A DNA stretch of 12,011 nucleotides from Anaerolineae bacterium (GTDB lineage: Bacteria; Chloroflexota; Anaerolineae; B4-G1), in the NCBI GenBank assembly GCA_030620125.1, contig JAUXFI010000041.1:1-12011 (forward strand), in the 5' to 3' direction. This document shows positions 1-6,805 of this stretch, piece by piece. The translations under genes and the position numbers were made by a program. The notes under the pieces were generated by a model that did not search any database, had not been told where the DNA came from, and saw nothing but the letters and a program-made list of their open reading frames with translations. Positions within the stretch are counted from its first letter, which is position 1, and each line of letters starts with the position of its first letter.

Positions 1-1583
1 CCGGAGGGAGTTGTAGACGTTTCCACCGGTGTGTAGACCAGCGTAGTCGCCTCCGTCACTGCGCCGGCAGGCATCTGGATGACCGTGGGGCTGCCCTGTG
101 TGTCGGTGTAGACCAAGGTGCCGCCAGTGATCGGGTCCACGGTCACACTCCACATCATTTCATCCGCGCCGATGTCGTAGCCCGTGCCAACCGGTCGTGG
201 TTCGCCGTCAATGTCCACGGTGACACCCGCGTCCACGCCTCCGTCAATGGCGGCCGAGGCACCGGTCAAGTGGTAGCCGTCGGGGGCGAAGGCTGGGTCG
301 CCGTTGCGGTCATTGGTGTGGACAACATTGCCGCTCCAGTCGGTGGTGTTTGCATGCCACAGGGTGGCATTGAGCGTAGCCGTATTGCTGGCCGTGACGC
401 TGATGCCTACGCTGTGGCTCACCAGGATGGTGTTGGTCAAGATTGCGGTGCTACCATCAGTGACGTAGACGCCGCTGCCGTCGCCACCAGTGTTGCGGGC
501 GATGGTGTTGTGCAACAAGCAAGGGGAGGAGCCCCGGATGTACAGCCCGCCACCGGAGTCATTGGCGGTGTTGCCACTGATGATGTTGTTGATGAGCGTG
601 GCGTCGCTATAGTAGTTCATGTACAGTCCGCCGCCGTCGCCAGTGGCAGTGTTGGCAGTGACAATGTTACTGCTGAGTGTGGCGGTGCTGGAATATAAGT
701 ATAACCCCCCGCCGAAGGCCCTGGCAGTGTTGGTGGTGACGGTGTTATCACTGAGTATTGCGGAGCTAGACCGCAAGTACAACCCGCCACCGTAGCCATA
801 GTCGGCGATGTTCGAGGTAACAGTATTGCCACTGAGCGTGGCAGCGCTGGAGTTCAGATACAGCCCACCACCATCCCAGGCGGCAGTGTTGGAGGTGACG
901 GTGTTGGCTCTGAGCATGGCGCCGCTTTGGTACAGATACACCCCACCGCCGTGGTCGGAGGTGTTGCCAAACACTCGGTTATTGCTGATGATGGCCGTGG
1001 CAGTGACGACGTATACCCCACCGCCGACATCATTCCAGGAGGACTCCCCGCCGCCCAACCCGTCCGCATCCCCGCCGGTGATGCGCAGCCCCTCGACTGT
1101 GGGGCTGATGTCTCCTATGATGCACAGCACCCGCCCCTGCCCCTGGGCATCCAGCGTGGTGGGGTTAGCCTCGGGGTCGGGCGTGGTCCAGTCAGTAGTG
1201 GTGTATCCGCCCTGGATGGTCACGGTCTCGCTGATGAAGACTACTTGGGTGATCACCGATGGACCTTCATATCCAGGAGGGGCCAGACGGCCCTGTACGC
1301 CGGTGTAGGTGTCGGTCGCCACTTTGATGACGTCGCCCTCGTTGGCGGCGTCCACCGCGTCCTGCACGGTAGCATAGTCGCACGTCGGTGGACCGTCCGG
1401 GCAGACGCGCAGTTCAGCGGCGGGGGCGCTGGGGGCCTCAATGGGGTCTTCCGCTACGCTGCGGGCAGGCTCAGCACGCGGCGCGGCTACAACCGGCGTG
1501 TTCCGGCCTCCCAGGACCAACACCAGGGCCAGGATCAAGCCCAGGCCCAGAGCGAATGGAATGAGCATACGTCTGATTTTCAT
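1..1583 (-). CDS. Secreted right-handed beta-helix repeat protein, C-terminus beyond window
   Basis: The reading frame is open from an ATG at 1583 to the left edge, giving 527 codons with no stop, so the gene is partial at its 3' end. Residues 1-35 form a secretion signal (MKIRR, then a Leu-rich core, then VVAAP). Residues 187 to about 370 hold seven repeats of 25-27 residues with the pattern GGGLYL-SS-A-LS-NTVT-NTA, typical of parallel beta-helix or Pmp-like surface proteins. Residues 445-474 (AIDGG ... DIDGEPRP ... DIGADE) match the choice-of-anchor Q region that often follows such helices. A beta-sandwich-like segment begins afterwards (GGTLVYTDTQG ... MPAGAV). The likely role is an extracellular or surface-attached adhesin or polysaccharide-binding protein; no catalytic residues are evident. 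An AAGGAG ribosome site lies 9 bases before the ATG. A GTG-ATG pair 20-21 codons upstream is in frame but would put a hydrophilic stretch before the signal peptide. Confidence 0.88.
   Translation of the reverse strand, partial: MKIRRMLIPFALGLGLILALVLVLGGRNTPVVAAPRAEPARSVAEDPIEAPSAPAAELRVCPDGPPTCDYATVQDAVDAANEGDVIKVATDTYTGVQGRLAPPGYEGPSVITQVVFISETVTIQGGYTTTDWTTPDPEANPTTLDAQGQGRVLCIIGDISPTVEGLRITGGDADGLGGGESSWNDVGGGVYVVTATAIISNNRVFGNTSDHGGGVYLYQSGAMLRANTVTSNTAAWDGGGLYLNSSAATLSGNTVTSNIADYGYGGGLYLRSSSAILSDNTVTTNTARAFGGGLYLYSSTATLSSNIVTANTATGDGGGLYMNYYSDATLINNIISGNTANDSGGGLYIRGSSPCLLHNTIARNTGGDGSGVYVTDGSTAILTNTILVSHSVGISVTASNTATLNATLWHANTTDWSGNVVHTNDRNGDPAFAPDGYHLTGASAAIDGGVDAGVTVDIDGEPRPVGTGYDIGADEMMWSVTVDPITGGTLVYTDTQGSPTVIQMPAGAVTEATTLVYTPVETSTTPS
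477..1025 (-). repeat. In-gene tandem repeats of about 78 bp (beta-helix coils)
   Basis: Seven consecutive units of 75-81 bp, each starting with codons for Gly-Gly-Gly-(Val/Leu)-Tyr, encode the coils of the beta-helix. The units are similar at the DNA level (recurring GGCGGGCTGTAC and AACACYGYCACC-like blocks), which points to expansion by duplication and makes copy number likely to vary between strains. Confidence 0.8.
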
Positions 1584-1603
1584 CGTTTGTTTCTCCTTGT
1601 GTG

Positions 1604-1652
1604 CAAATAGCGAATGGCGAGTGGCGAATCCCGAATCACGCATCACTGCAAA
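1604..1652. repeat. Heptamer-repeat cluster A
   Basis: Degenerate 7-bp units on the plus strand read CGAATGG, CGAGTGG, CGAATCC, CGAATCA, CGCATCA. The cluster lies in the leader of the beta-helix gene. It sits between a perfect anti-16S complement (AGGAGGTGAT on the minus strand, 1656-1665) and the gene's actual AAGGAG ribosome site, as if it had been inserted into an older translation start region. Confidence 0.65.
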
Positions 1653-1703
1653 TGCATCACCTCCTATCCAGGCTGCGGTGTCATTGCCCGAAAGGATGTT
1701 TCC

Positions 1704-1724
1704 TCAGAAAGCGCCCAGTTGTCA
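1704..1724 (-). other. In-frame UGA at a conserved Cys position with 5-codon tail (QLGAF) and second UGA
   Basis: The codons are CAG-TGA-CAA-CTG-GGC-GCT-TTC-TGA. The first half of the same protein has CAT-TGT-CAG-TTG-GGC at the matching place, so the UGA differs from a Cys codon by one base. Read-through would give a 126-residue protein ending in (C/U)QLGAF. I see no convincing bacterial SECIS: only a weak 5-bp stem (GAGGA/TCCTT, loop AACA) lies within 35 bases downstream. Confidence 0.6.
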
Positions 1725-2084
1725 CTGCCCAATGCGAACGTCCAACTTTTCGGCAGCGTTCGCCACGCGCAGTTTGGGAACCTCAAACCGGGCAGCGATG
1801 GCCCAGGCGACAGCACACGGCAGTCTTCCCAGGATCAGCCCTTCGCGGATGGCCTGCTCCAACCCTGGCGACACCTCTCCAGCCGATTTCACGACGAGCT
1901 TGTGCTCGGCGTGGCCGAGCAGGCCCAACTGACAATGCGAGAGCCGCACTCCCAATGTGTCGGCGGTCTGCCCCACTGCCAGCGGTGTTATGCCCAACTC
2001 CTCGGCAATGCAAAAGGACGCCGCACAATGCAGCGTCCCCTCCAGCGCCCGCTCCCGAATGGCTGCTGTGATCCTTTCGTCCAT
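1722..2084 (-). CDS. Small two-fold-repeat HTH-like CQLG protein, ends at in-frame UGA
   Basis: This 120-residue protein consists of two similar halves. Half 1 (about residues 16-57) reads GTLHC...IAEELGITPLAVGQTADTLGVRLSHCQLG. Half 2 (about 86-120) reads GRLPC...IAARFEVPKLRVANAAEKLDVRIGQ and then stops at UGA. After the UGA the same frame continues Q-L-G-A-F and meets a second UGA at 1704-1706. The stop therefore aligns exactly with Cys51 of half 1. Cys20 to Cys51 and Cys90 to the UGA are both 31 residues apart. The helix-turn pattern with Ala-Asp/Glu-x-Leu resembles a DNA-binding fold, and the paired Cys might bind metal, but I cannot name the family and assign no function. No Shine-Dalgarno precedes the ATG because a heptamer repeat fills the gap to the upstream peptidase gene. 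Confidence 0.72.
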   Translation of the reverse strand: MDERITAAIRERALEGTLHCAASFCIAEELGITPLAVGQTADTLGVRLSHCQLGLLGHAEHKLVVKSAGEVSPGLEQAIREGLILGRLPCAVAWAIAARFEVPKLRVANAAEKLDVRIGQ

Positions 2085-2088
2085 CAGA

Positions 2089-2116
2089 TTACGTTTTACG
2101 TTTTACGCATTACGTA
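2089..2116. repeat. Heptamer-repeat cluster B
   Basis: Four exactly phased 7-bp units occur: TTACGTT, TTACGTT, TTACGCA, TTACGTA. They fill nearly the whole gap between the peptidase stop codon (2117-2119) and the start of the small repeat protein (2084), leaving no ribosome site. Confidence 0.75.
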
Positions 2117-3307
2117 TCAAATACACCATAACTCTGTCTGCGGCTCACTCAGGTACTCGGCTCCCTGGGGAGTGACCAGCACATCTTCCTCACAGCCGAT
2201 GTAGCCGTACCCCGGCACCTGCACCCCCAACTCGATAGCGAAGACATTGCCGGCTTCAATTACGCCATCTACCGTAGCCCCGTACCGCTCCCAGCGAGGT
2301 CCCAGGATCGTCGCGCCGTCGTGGGCGGAGCGGCCGATGTGATGACCAAAGGCATGCATGTACTCCGGATAACCGGCCTGAGTCAATGTTTTGCGTGCCG
2401 CCTGGTCCACTTCCCAGCCACGCGCGCCGGGACGCAGTGTCGCTCTTCCGGCCTCCAATGCCTTTCTCGCGGCTTCCCATCCAGCCAACACCTCCGCCGA
2501 CGGTCCCGTCTTCCCCTCGCCGAGCAAGTACCACGTCCGTTGCAGGTCCGAAACGAAGCCATCCTTCCGCACGCCAAAGTCCGCTTGCAGCAAGCACCCA
2601 CGCTGGACGGTGAAATCGCCTGGCATGGCGTGACCGAAGGGCGAATCGGGACCCGCCGTGACCACCGGGCAGTAGTCTGCCTCCCATGCCGGCCCCAATC
2701 CTTCCTGAGACGCAGCCTCCTTGAAAAAGTGGGCTATCTCCCGTTCCGTCAGACCTGGGCGGATCAACTGGCCGGTGCGACGAAAGATGGCTTCTGCGGC
2801 CTGGATGGCAGCCTCGATGCGCGCCACCTCCGCCGGAGACTTGCGCCCGCGCAGCGCACCAATCACCTCTTCGGCGGAGACGAGGCGACTGGCGTACTCA
2901 GTCCCGCCGACGACCTTTGCCAGCACGCGGAACATCCCGTGCGTGAGGCCGTCGGCTGCCGGGTCGCTCTCCGAAAAGTTGAGCGCCACCTTGCGCGGAC
3001 CCAGCCGGGCCAGGTGCTCCAGCAACGGCCCGCGGACAGACCGGTCGTAGCCGACGACCGTCGTGTAGCCGCCTACACGCTCGATGTTTTCCACGTCGTA
3101 GCGGCCCACAATGGCAATGCGCTCTCCAGTGCGGCTGATCATCAACGCCGACTGCCAGGTCAGGTCAAAGCCCAACAGCAGGTCGAGGCAGGGATCCCCT
3201 GCCTGCGTCGTCTCACGCACGAAGGTGAGCCAGAGATCAATCTCCTTCTCCTCCAGCACCTCCACAGCCTGGTTCAATTTCTCACGAATGATTTCAAAGT
3301 CCGGCAT
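2117..3307 (-). CDS. M24-family metallopeptidase (Xaa-Pro aminopeptidase/dipeptidase type)
   Basis: This 396-residue cytosolic protein has the two-domain build of creatinase-fold peptidases. The N-terminal domain (about 1-150) precedes a pita-bread catalytic domain (about 160-385). All five expected metal ligands are visible: Asp243 (LLQADFG), Asp254 (FVSDLQRTW), His322 (FGHHIG), Glu359 (AIELGVQ) and Glu374 (CEEDVLVT). His329 in RSAHDG fits the catalytic His. Such enzymes remove N-terminal residues before proline, or split X-Pro dipeptides, using two Mn or Co ions; the exact substrate cannot be read from sequence. I chose the ATG at 3307, preceded by GAGG nine bases upstream. A TTG at 3340 would add 11 residues and overlap the parB end. 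It follows parB by 16 bp and is probably cotranscribed. Confidence 0.9.
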   Translation of the reverse strand: MPDFEIIREKLNQAVEVLEEKEIDLWLTFVRETTQAGDPCLDLLLGFDLTWQSALMISRTGERIAIVGRYDVENIERVGGYTTVVGYDRSVRGPLLEHLARLGPRKVALNFSESDPAADGLTHGMFRVLAKVVGGTEYASRLVSAEEVIGALRGRKSPAEVARIEAAIQAAEAIFRRTGQLIRPGLTEREIAHFFKEAASQEGLGPAWEADYCPVVTAGPDSPFGHAMPGDFTVQRGCLLQADFGVRKDGFVSDLQRTWYLLGEGKTGPSAEVLAGWEAARKALEAGRATLRPGARGWEVDQAARKTLTQAGYPEYMHAFGHHIGRSAHDGATILGPRWERYGATVDGVIEAGNVFAIELGVQVPGYGYIGCEEDVLVTPQGAEYLSEPQTELWCI

Positions 3308-3323
3308 CTCGTTTGTCCTCGTG

Positions 3324-4178
3324 TTACTCTCTTCCGACAATGTGCTCGTATAAAGCGTCTAACTCTTCCTCAGAATAAAAGTAAATCACGACGCGGCCCT
3401 TTCCCCCGCTGCGCGTCAGGCTGACTTTGGTGCCCAGCGCCTCGCGGAAGCTGGTCTCCAGCGCCCGCGTCTCCGGCGAGGATGTGCTTGCAGGCCGCTG
3501 CTCCTCTCGCAGGCCGAGCAAGCGCCGCACCAACTTTTCCGTCTGCCGCACGTTCAGTTCCTGCTTCAGGACCGTCTTGAGCGCGCCCCCCTGCGCTTCA
3601 GCCTGCTCCAGGCCCAGGAGGGCACGGGCGTGACCCTCGCTGATCTTGCCTGCCAGCAGTGCCGCTTGCACGGGCCGGGCTGCTTTCAGCAGGCGCACCG
3701 TGTTGGAGACCGCCACCCGGCTTTTTCCCACCCGCCGCGCTACCTGCTCCTGCGTCAGTCCGAACTCTTCGACCAACTGGCGGTAGGCCATGGCCTCCTC
3801 CAGTGAATTCAGGTCGGACCGCTGGAGGTTTTCCACCAGCGCCAGCTCCAACATCTCGCTGGGGGCCACATCCTTCACGACGACGGGGGCTGTTGATAAC
3901 CCGGCCAGTCGCGCCGCGCGCCAGCGACGCTCGCCGGCAATCAGTTGATATCCGTCGGCCACTGCGATGACGATGAGCGGCTGGATGATACCGTGTTCCT
4001 CGATGGAGGCTGCCAGTTCTACCAGGTCTTGATCGCGGATCGACACACGGGGTTGATGAGGGTTGGGCACGATAGAAGATAGAGAGACCTCGGCCACACC
4101 CTGCGCCGCCGCCGGTTCCTCGGCGAGGGGGATCAGCGCGCCTAACCCCCTGCCCAGCCCGCTCTTGCGTGATGACAT
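3324..4178 (-). CDS. parB: Chromosome-partitioning protein ParB
   Basis: ParB is a CTP-dependent DNA clamp that loads at parS and spreads over the origin region to guide segregation with ParA. The 284 residues show the hallmark parts. The N-terminal GLGRGLGALIP (7-17) is the ParA-stimulating segment. The ParB/Srx CTP-binding domain contains NPHQPR (39-44) and the arginine-rich GERRWRAAR box (82-90). ENLQRSDLNSLEEA (116-129) and a helix-turn-helix (LTQEQVARRVGKSRVAVSNT, 141-160) for parS reading follow. A C-terminal dimerisation domain (about 230-284) ends in YSEEELDALYEHI. The length is normal for chromosomal ParB. The ATG is preceded by GAGGTGA. It lies 57 bp downstream of parA with heptamer cluster C between them. 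No consensus parS is visible in the window. Confidence 0.96.
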   Translation of the reverse strand: MSSRKSGLGRGLGALIPLAEEPAAAQGVAEVSLSSIVPNPHQPRVSIRDQDLVELAASIEEHGIIQPLIVIAVADGYQLIAGERRWRAARLAGLSTAPVVVKDVAPSEMLELALVENLQRSDLNSLEEAMAYRQLVEEFGLTQEQVARRVGKSRVAVSNTVRLLKAARPVQAALLAGKISEGHARALLGLEQAEAQGGALKTVLKQELNVRQTEKLVRRLLGLREEQRPASTSSPETRALETSFREALGTKVSLTRSGGKGRVVIYFYSEEELDALYEHIVGRE

Positions 4179-4192
4179 CTCTCACCTCGGTA

Positions 4193-4262
4193 ATTAACAA
4201 TTAGCCGTTAGCAATTGGCAGTTAGTGTCTACCGGCTAACTGCTACTGGCTAACGGCTGCGA
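4193..4262. repeat. Heptamer-repeat cluster C with large inverted repeat, spanning the parA stop
   Basis: Phased 7-bp units run TTAGCCG, TTAGCAA, TTGGCAG, TTAGTGT, CTACCGG, CTAACTG, CTACTGG, CTAACGG. The two halves are inverted: 4203-4225 pairs with 4236-4258 at 20 of 23 positions around a 10-base loop. The right arm overlaps the 3' end of parA, including its TAG stop at 4236-4238. Confidence 0.8.
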
Positions 4263-5030
4263 ACGTCCATCGCCCACCAACAACTCCCGCGTCAGCCCCG
4301 CGTAGGCGAGCGACCCGGCCGAACGAGGCGCATAGGAAATGACAGGCTCGCCGTAACTGGGAGCCTCGCTCAGGCGCACGTTGCGCGGGATGATCGATTT
4401 AAAGACCCGTCCCGGGAAGTGTCTCTGCACCTCCTCGACGACCTGCCGCGAAAGAGTCGTCCGGGAGTCGTACATCGTCATGACCAGCCCCCGCAGCCGC
4501 AACTCTGGGTTGAGGGCGCGGCGCACCAACTCAATCGTGCGCGCCAACTGCGAGAGGCCCTCCAGCGCCAGGTACTCGCACTGCACAGGGATGATCACCC
4601 CATCGGCAGCGGCCACCAGCCCATTCACCGTCAAAATGCCCAGGCTGGGCGGACAGTCAATCAGCACGTAATCGTACCGTTGGTCCAACTCTGCCAGCCC
4701 CTGGCGCAAACGATACTCCCGCTGTGGCAGGCTGATCAATTCCACCGTCGCGCCGGCCAGGGACGGCGACGACGGAGCCAAATGGAGACGCGCGCAACCG
4801 GTGGGCCGCACGACGCGGGACAACGGGGCCTGGCGCACCAGCAAGTCATAGGTAGAGAGCGACACGGCACGCTTATCTATCCCCAGGGAAGACGTGGCGT
4901 TAGCCTGCGGGTCAATATCCACTACCAGGGTACGCCGACCCCACTGCGCCAGGTAGGCCCCCACGTTTACCGCCGTCGTGGTCTTGCCGACTCCACCCTT
5001 CTGATTCGCCAGCGCGTAAATGACCGCCAC
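4236..5030 (-). CDS. parA: Chromosome-partitioning ATPase ParA (Soj)
   Basis: ParA forms ATP-bound dimers on nucleoid DNA and is released by ParB, which moves the origin. The 264 residues carry the deviant Walker A box KGGVGKTT (11-18, with the signature Lys11), the A' motif VDIDPQAN (37-44) and Walker B YVLIDCPPSLG (121-131). QCEYLALEGLSQL and the RNVRLSEAPSYG segment are typical of Soj-type chromosomal ParA. The start is GTG at 5030; the nearby ATG at 5034 is out of frame and only a weak GGA precedes the start. The last residues (about SQPLASSS) are encoded by heptamer cluster C, so this C-terminal tail is probably not ancestral. It sits between a PfkB kinase gene and parB. Confidence 0.96.
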   Translation of the reverse strand: MAVIYALANQKGGVGKTTTAVNVGAYLAQWGRRTLVVDIDPQANATSSLGIDKRAVSLSTYDLLVRQAPLSRVVRPTGCARLHLAPSSPSLAGATVELISLPQREYRLRQGLAELDQRYDYVLIDCPPSLGILTVNGLVAAADGVIIPVQCEYLALEGLSQLARTIELVRRALNPELRLRGLVMTMYDSRTTLSRQVVEEVQRHFPGRVFKSIIPRNVRLSEAPSYGEPVISYAPRSAGSLAYAGLTRELLVGDGRSQPLASSS

Positions 5031-5070
5031 TCATCCAACCCCATCAATGACCAAAAATTTCTCCATCCGC

Positions 5071-5101
5071 GTGAAACGTGACACTCAATGTATAGTTTCA
5101 C
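5071..5101. promoter_or_regulatory. Everted parS-half-site-like inverted repeat upstream of parA
   Basis: GTGAAAC (5071-5077) and GTTTCAC (5095-5101) are perfect inverted arms 17 bases apart. Each matches seven bases of a half-site of the bacterial parS consensus TGTTTCACGTGAAACA, but in the outward-facing order. The arms straddle the end of the PfkB gene and the short parA leader. This could be an operator or a decayed ParB site, or chance. Confidence 0.25.
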
Positions 5102-5933
5102 ATTCCATCAAGGCTTGCTCGCAGTAGGCCACCTCATCCAGGCTCGGCGTGCCAGACAGCCCCACCTGTGCCACGGAGCGAGCGGCGACGGTATTGGCGA
5201 AGCGAGCGGCCGCCCAGGGATCGCCGCCACGCTGCAGCCACACGAAAAAAGCTGCCGCAAAGATGTCGCCGACACCGGTAGAATCCACCTCGTGCACGGC
5301 CGGGGCAGGGAAGTGACGGGGCTGGCCCGCCACGTATACGGTGCAGCCTGCCGCCGCCTGGGTCACAACCAGCAGCCGCGTCTGTGTGGCATATTGGGCC
5401 AGCAGGGCCTCGTCGCCCTCTACATCCTCCTCGCTCAACACGACGGCGTCGGCGCGGGCGAGCAACGAGGCCGCATCCTCCCACTGACAGCAACTCACGC
5501 GCCCAGCCTGGTCCCAACACCGCATCCACCCCTGGGGAGTCAGGCCTACGAAGGCCTCTCCGAACAGGTTGACCAACGCCGGGTCGCACTCGCGGGCTAC
5601 CGGCCCCAGGTGGACGATGGTCGCCCGCCAGTTTAGTGGTACCATCGCCGGCGACAGTCTCTCCGCGACGGAGTGCAGTGTCTGACGCCGGCCGTGAGTG
5701 GTGTAGATGTTCTCAAACGTGGTCGTCGCAGCAGCGGGGAACCGGGAAATCATCACGCCGTCCAGCAGTCCGTCCAGGTTGAGATCGTCACTAGCGCTGG
5801 TGATAATGCCGACGCGACAGCCCAACGCCCGCGCAGTGCGAGCCGCGTAGGAAGCCGTCCCGCCAATCGTAAAGGCACCGTCCACCAGGTCACGAGTCAC
5901 GTGGCCGACGACCAGATAGTCTAGCTCAATCAT
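5085..5933 (-). CDS. PfkB/ribokinase-family sugar or nucleoside kinase
   Basis: This 282-residue cytosolic kinase transfers phosphate from ATP to a hydroxyl of a sugar, nucleoside or similar small molecule. The N-terminal GGTASYAARTARALG (24-38) matches PfkB signature 1, which contacts the substrate. DSTGVGDIFAAAFF (217-230) matches signature 2, with the anion-hole Gly residues and Asp223 as the expected catalytic base. LSEED (167-171) sits where family members carry an N/S-x-x-E metal-site motif. The substrate cannot be told from sequence. The start ATG lies directly against heptamer cluster D, so no Shine-Dalgarno is seen. It is located between jag and parA, where many bacteria have rsmG or mnmE/mnmG instead. 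Confidence 0.85.
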   Translation of the reverse strand: MIELDYLVVGHVTRDLVDGAFTIGGTASYAARTARALGCRVGIITSASDDLNLDGLLDGVMISRFPAAATTTFENIYTTHGRRQTLHSVAERLSPAMVPLNWRATIVHLGPVARECDPALVNLFGEAFVGLTPQGWMRCWDQAGRVSCCQWEDAASLLARADAVVLSEEDVEGDEALLAQYATQTRLLVVTQAAAGCTVYVAGQPRHFPAPAVHEVDSTGVGDIFAAAFFVWLQRGGDPWAAARFANTVAARSVAQVGLSGTPSLDEVAYCEQALMECETIH

Positions 5934-6009
5934 AGCAGTCAGCAGCTAGTCGTTAGCGGCCAGCAATCAGCAGTCCGTGGTATCCGAAGGCTAACTGCTG
6001 ACGGCTGAT
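5934..6009. repeat. Heptamer-repeat cluster D filling the jag-PfkB junction
   Basis: Phased 7-bp units run AGCAGTC, AGCAGCT, AGTCGTT, AGCGGCC, AGCAATC, AGCAGTC, then, inverted, GCTAACT, GCTGACG, GCTGATT. The array occupies the complete gap from the PfkB start codon to the jag stop codon. The two ends are in opposite orientation and can pair in RNA. Confidence 0.75.
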
Positions 6010-6743
6010 TAGTGTCGCGGGATGATGGTGACCTTGCGCCGGTTCCCCTCCCCGACGCGCTCGGTGGTCACCTGGGCATGGTCGCGCAGTGTGATGTGGA
6101 TAATACGACGCTCATTCGGCGGCATAGGCTCCAGCTTTACCGTGCGGTTGGTACGCACTGCCTGATCCGCCATACGCAGAGCGAGGCGGCTCAGCGACTT
6201 TTCCCGGCGCGCCTTGAACCCCTCCACATCCACCACCAGCCGCACCCTGCCCGCCACCTCCCGACCGACGATCAGCCGAGTGATGCGCTGCAATGCGGCC
6301 AGTGTCTCCCCACGGTAGCCTATCAGCACGTCGGTGCCCTGCCCGCGCACGTCGAGCACCAGCGGGGGGTCCCCCTCACCCTCGGCAGGCTCGGCTCGTC
6401 GCACATCAACCTGGGCTCTTTCCATACCCAAAAGAGCCAGCAATTCCAGCAACACTCCCTGGGCTAATTCGTCTTCATCCCTTTCCACCGTGGCTAGTTC
6501 CACCACGTCTGGCTCGGCTGGCTCTGCCGGGATTGCCGGGGCCGGACGCGGCGCGACCTTTAACTTGGGTGTCAAACGCACGCGGGCTTCTCGCGATCTC
6601 AGCCCAAAGACGCCTCGGCTTCCCTCGTCCAGCACTTGCACTTTCACCACATCTCGATCAACTTCCAGGCGTGCCAGGCCCGCCGCAATCGCCTCATCAA
6701 CGCTTGCCCCGGTCGCCTCGACTGCCTGTTCCATTTCCGCCAT
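6009..6743 (-). CDS. jag: Jag/KhpB-type RNA-binding protein (Jag_N-KH-R3H)
   Basis: This 244-residue protein belongs to the Jag/KhpB (EloR) family, whose members bind RNA and are encoded next to yidC in many bacteria. The Jag_N domain spans about 1-52 (DEAIAAGLARLEVDRDVV ... EGSRGVFGL). A Pro/Ala/Glu-rich linker occupies about 60-95. A type II KH domain (about 110-175) has the GxxG loop in LIGYRGETL (140-148). A C-terminal R3H domain (about 178-244) contains RREKSL and NERRIIH (210-216). The ATG at 6743 is preceded by GGAG at good spacing; an upstream TTG lies inside that ribosome site and is unlikely to be used. The stop codon abuts heptamer cluster D. Confidence 0.93.
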   Translation of the reverse strand: MAEMEQAVEATGASVDEAIAAGLARLEVDRDVVKVQVLDEGSRGVFGLRSREARVRLTPKLKVAPRPAPAIPAEPAEPDVVELATVERDEDELAQGVLLELLALLGMERAQVDVRRAEPAEGEGDPPLVLDVRGQGTDVLIGYRGETLAALQRITRLIVGREVAGRVRLVVDVEGFKARREKSLSRLALRMADQAVRTNRTVKLEPMPPNERRIIHITLRDHAQVTTERVGEGNRRKVTIIPRH

Positions 6744-6805
6744 CTGCCCTCTCCTCAAGCAAGTACTGGTGTGAGTTACTAATCACTTTGCCATCTCATT
6801 GACGA

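Noticed and set aside
270..698. Plus-strand frame rich in Val, Gly and Ala
   Set aside because: It is the complement of the repeated beta-helix coils and reflects their codon pattern.
3308..3340. TTG start of the M24 peptidase that overlaps the parB end
   Set aside because: The ATG at 3307 has a better ribosome site and starts where the N-terminal domain begins.
2321..3424. A 367-codon open frame on the plus strand opposite the M24 peptidase
   Set aside because: It is the antisense shadow of a GC-rich gene with complete M24 metal ligands; its protein has no recognisable motif and an Arg/Cys/Pro-rich composition.
1604..4262. CRISPR array in the repeat clusters
   Set aside because: The repeats are 7-bp units without spacers of constant length and there are no cas genes.
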